DNA of 64,000 bases from Bifidobacterium subtile (GTDB lineage: Bacteria > Actinomycetota > Actinomycetes > Actinomycetales > Bifidobacteriaceae). The notes beneath the pieces were generated by a model, which was not told the DNA's origin, did not search any database, and saw nothing but the letters and a program-made list of their open reading frames with translations. Below, piece after piece: positions 63,757 through 64,000 of this stretch. The stretch is from positions 62,001 to 126,000 of the forward strand of contig NZ_JGZR01000001.1 of NCBI RefSeq assembly GCF_000741775.1. Direction: 5' to 3'. A program made the translations under genes and the position numbers. The stretch's first letter is position 1. Every line of letters begins with the position of its first letter.

Positions 63757-64000
63757 ATCCCCGGCTCAGCGCCCAATACCTGCCCCGGCCTGACCCTCGC
63801 CGGCCCAATTCTCCTCGCTCAGCCCCATTTTCCCGTGAAACTGTTGTTTCTGGAGCTCTGGAGGCGCTGTTTCGCGTAATTCCTCGGGATCACGTTGTTT
63901 TCGAGTTTGCGAGAAGGTCCGCAACAGCACGAGCACGGGAAAATATGAGATGGGGCATACGATGGGAGCAGGCTATGCGCTGGGATGCAGTACTCTCTAT

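Overview
The window is a high-GC, gene-dense stretch of an actinobacterial chromosome. It most probably comes from Bifidobacterium or a close relative of the Bifidobacteriaceae. The support is indirect: GTG and TTG starts with GGAGG-type ribosome sites, a PNPase with a long Arg/Asp-rich tail, two adjacent DAHP synthases, a SenX3-RegX3-like pair beside pstSCAB, a lone groES behind a perfect CIRCE element, and a tRNA-Tyr/Thr/Met - rpmG - murB block. The species cannot be named from the sequence alone.

Layout. 1-2.1 kb: truncated 2-hydroxyacid dehydrogenase, tRNA-Lys and a dinD gene. 2.4-5.6 kb: a dicarboxylate/amino-acid:cation symporter, a hairpin-rich intergenic region and a membrane protein. 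5.8-9.4 kb: rpsO and pnp. 9.5-11.1 kb: a 202-bp palindromic repeat and a PLP-dependent sulfur amino-acid enzyme. 11.4-13.7 kb: a tiny secreted two-cysteine peptide facing a histidine kinase/response regulator pair. 14-19.7 kb: lemA, DUF2207 protein, aldo/keto reductase, palindromic tandem repeats, pgeF. 19.8-23.9 kb: ArsR-like regulator and flavin reductase (divergent), a pcp-like gene lacking its catalytic histidine, a DivIVA-like coiled-coil protein. 24.4-29 kb: pepC with a duplicated 3' end, then two DAHP synthases. 29.2-36.4 kb: MTA/SAH nucleosidase, sensor kinase and regulator, then pstS-pstC-pstA-pstB. 36.8-41.4 kb: NCS2 purine permease, small hydrolase, VOC protein, FucP-like permease. 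41.9-43 kb: rplJ-rplL. 43.4-48.9 kb: an operon of an FHA protein, a 1208-residue degenerate DNA2-like helicase/nuclease relative and a coupled 66-residue protein. 49-53.6 kb: SAF-domain protein, FmdB zinc ribbon, 5-formyl-THF cyclo-ligase, GNAT acetyltransferase, membrane protein. 53.7-60 kb: CIRCE-groES, MoxR ATPase and a DUF58-transglutaminase fusion. 60.2-64 kb: aminotransferase, three tRNAs, rpmG, second 202-bp palindrome, murB.

How parts work together. SenX3/RegX3-like signalling and a PHO-box-like direct repeat sit directly before the high-affinity phosphate transporter. MoxR with the DUF58-transglutaminase protein looks like a cell-envelope module. The small secreted peptide next to a multi-spanning NarL-type kinase is a plausible but unproven peptide-signalling locus. 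The FHA/pseudo-helicase operon is the other candidate for an undescribed system.

The intergenic DNA is unusually rich in palindromic repeats. There is a dispersed modular hairpin family (five loci), two 202-bp palindromes with swapped arms, tandem 62-63-bp palindromes, a 132-bp duplication carrying the pepC 3' end, and a 31-bp perfect inverted repeat. No CRISPR array, prophage, transposase or plasmid gene was seen.
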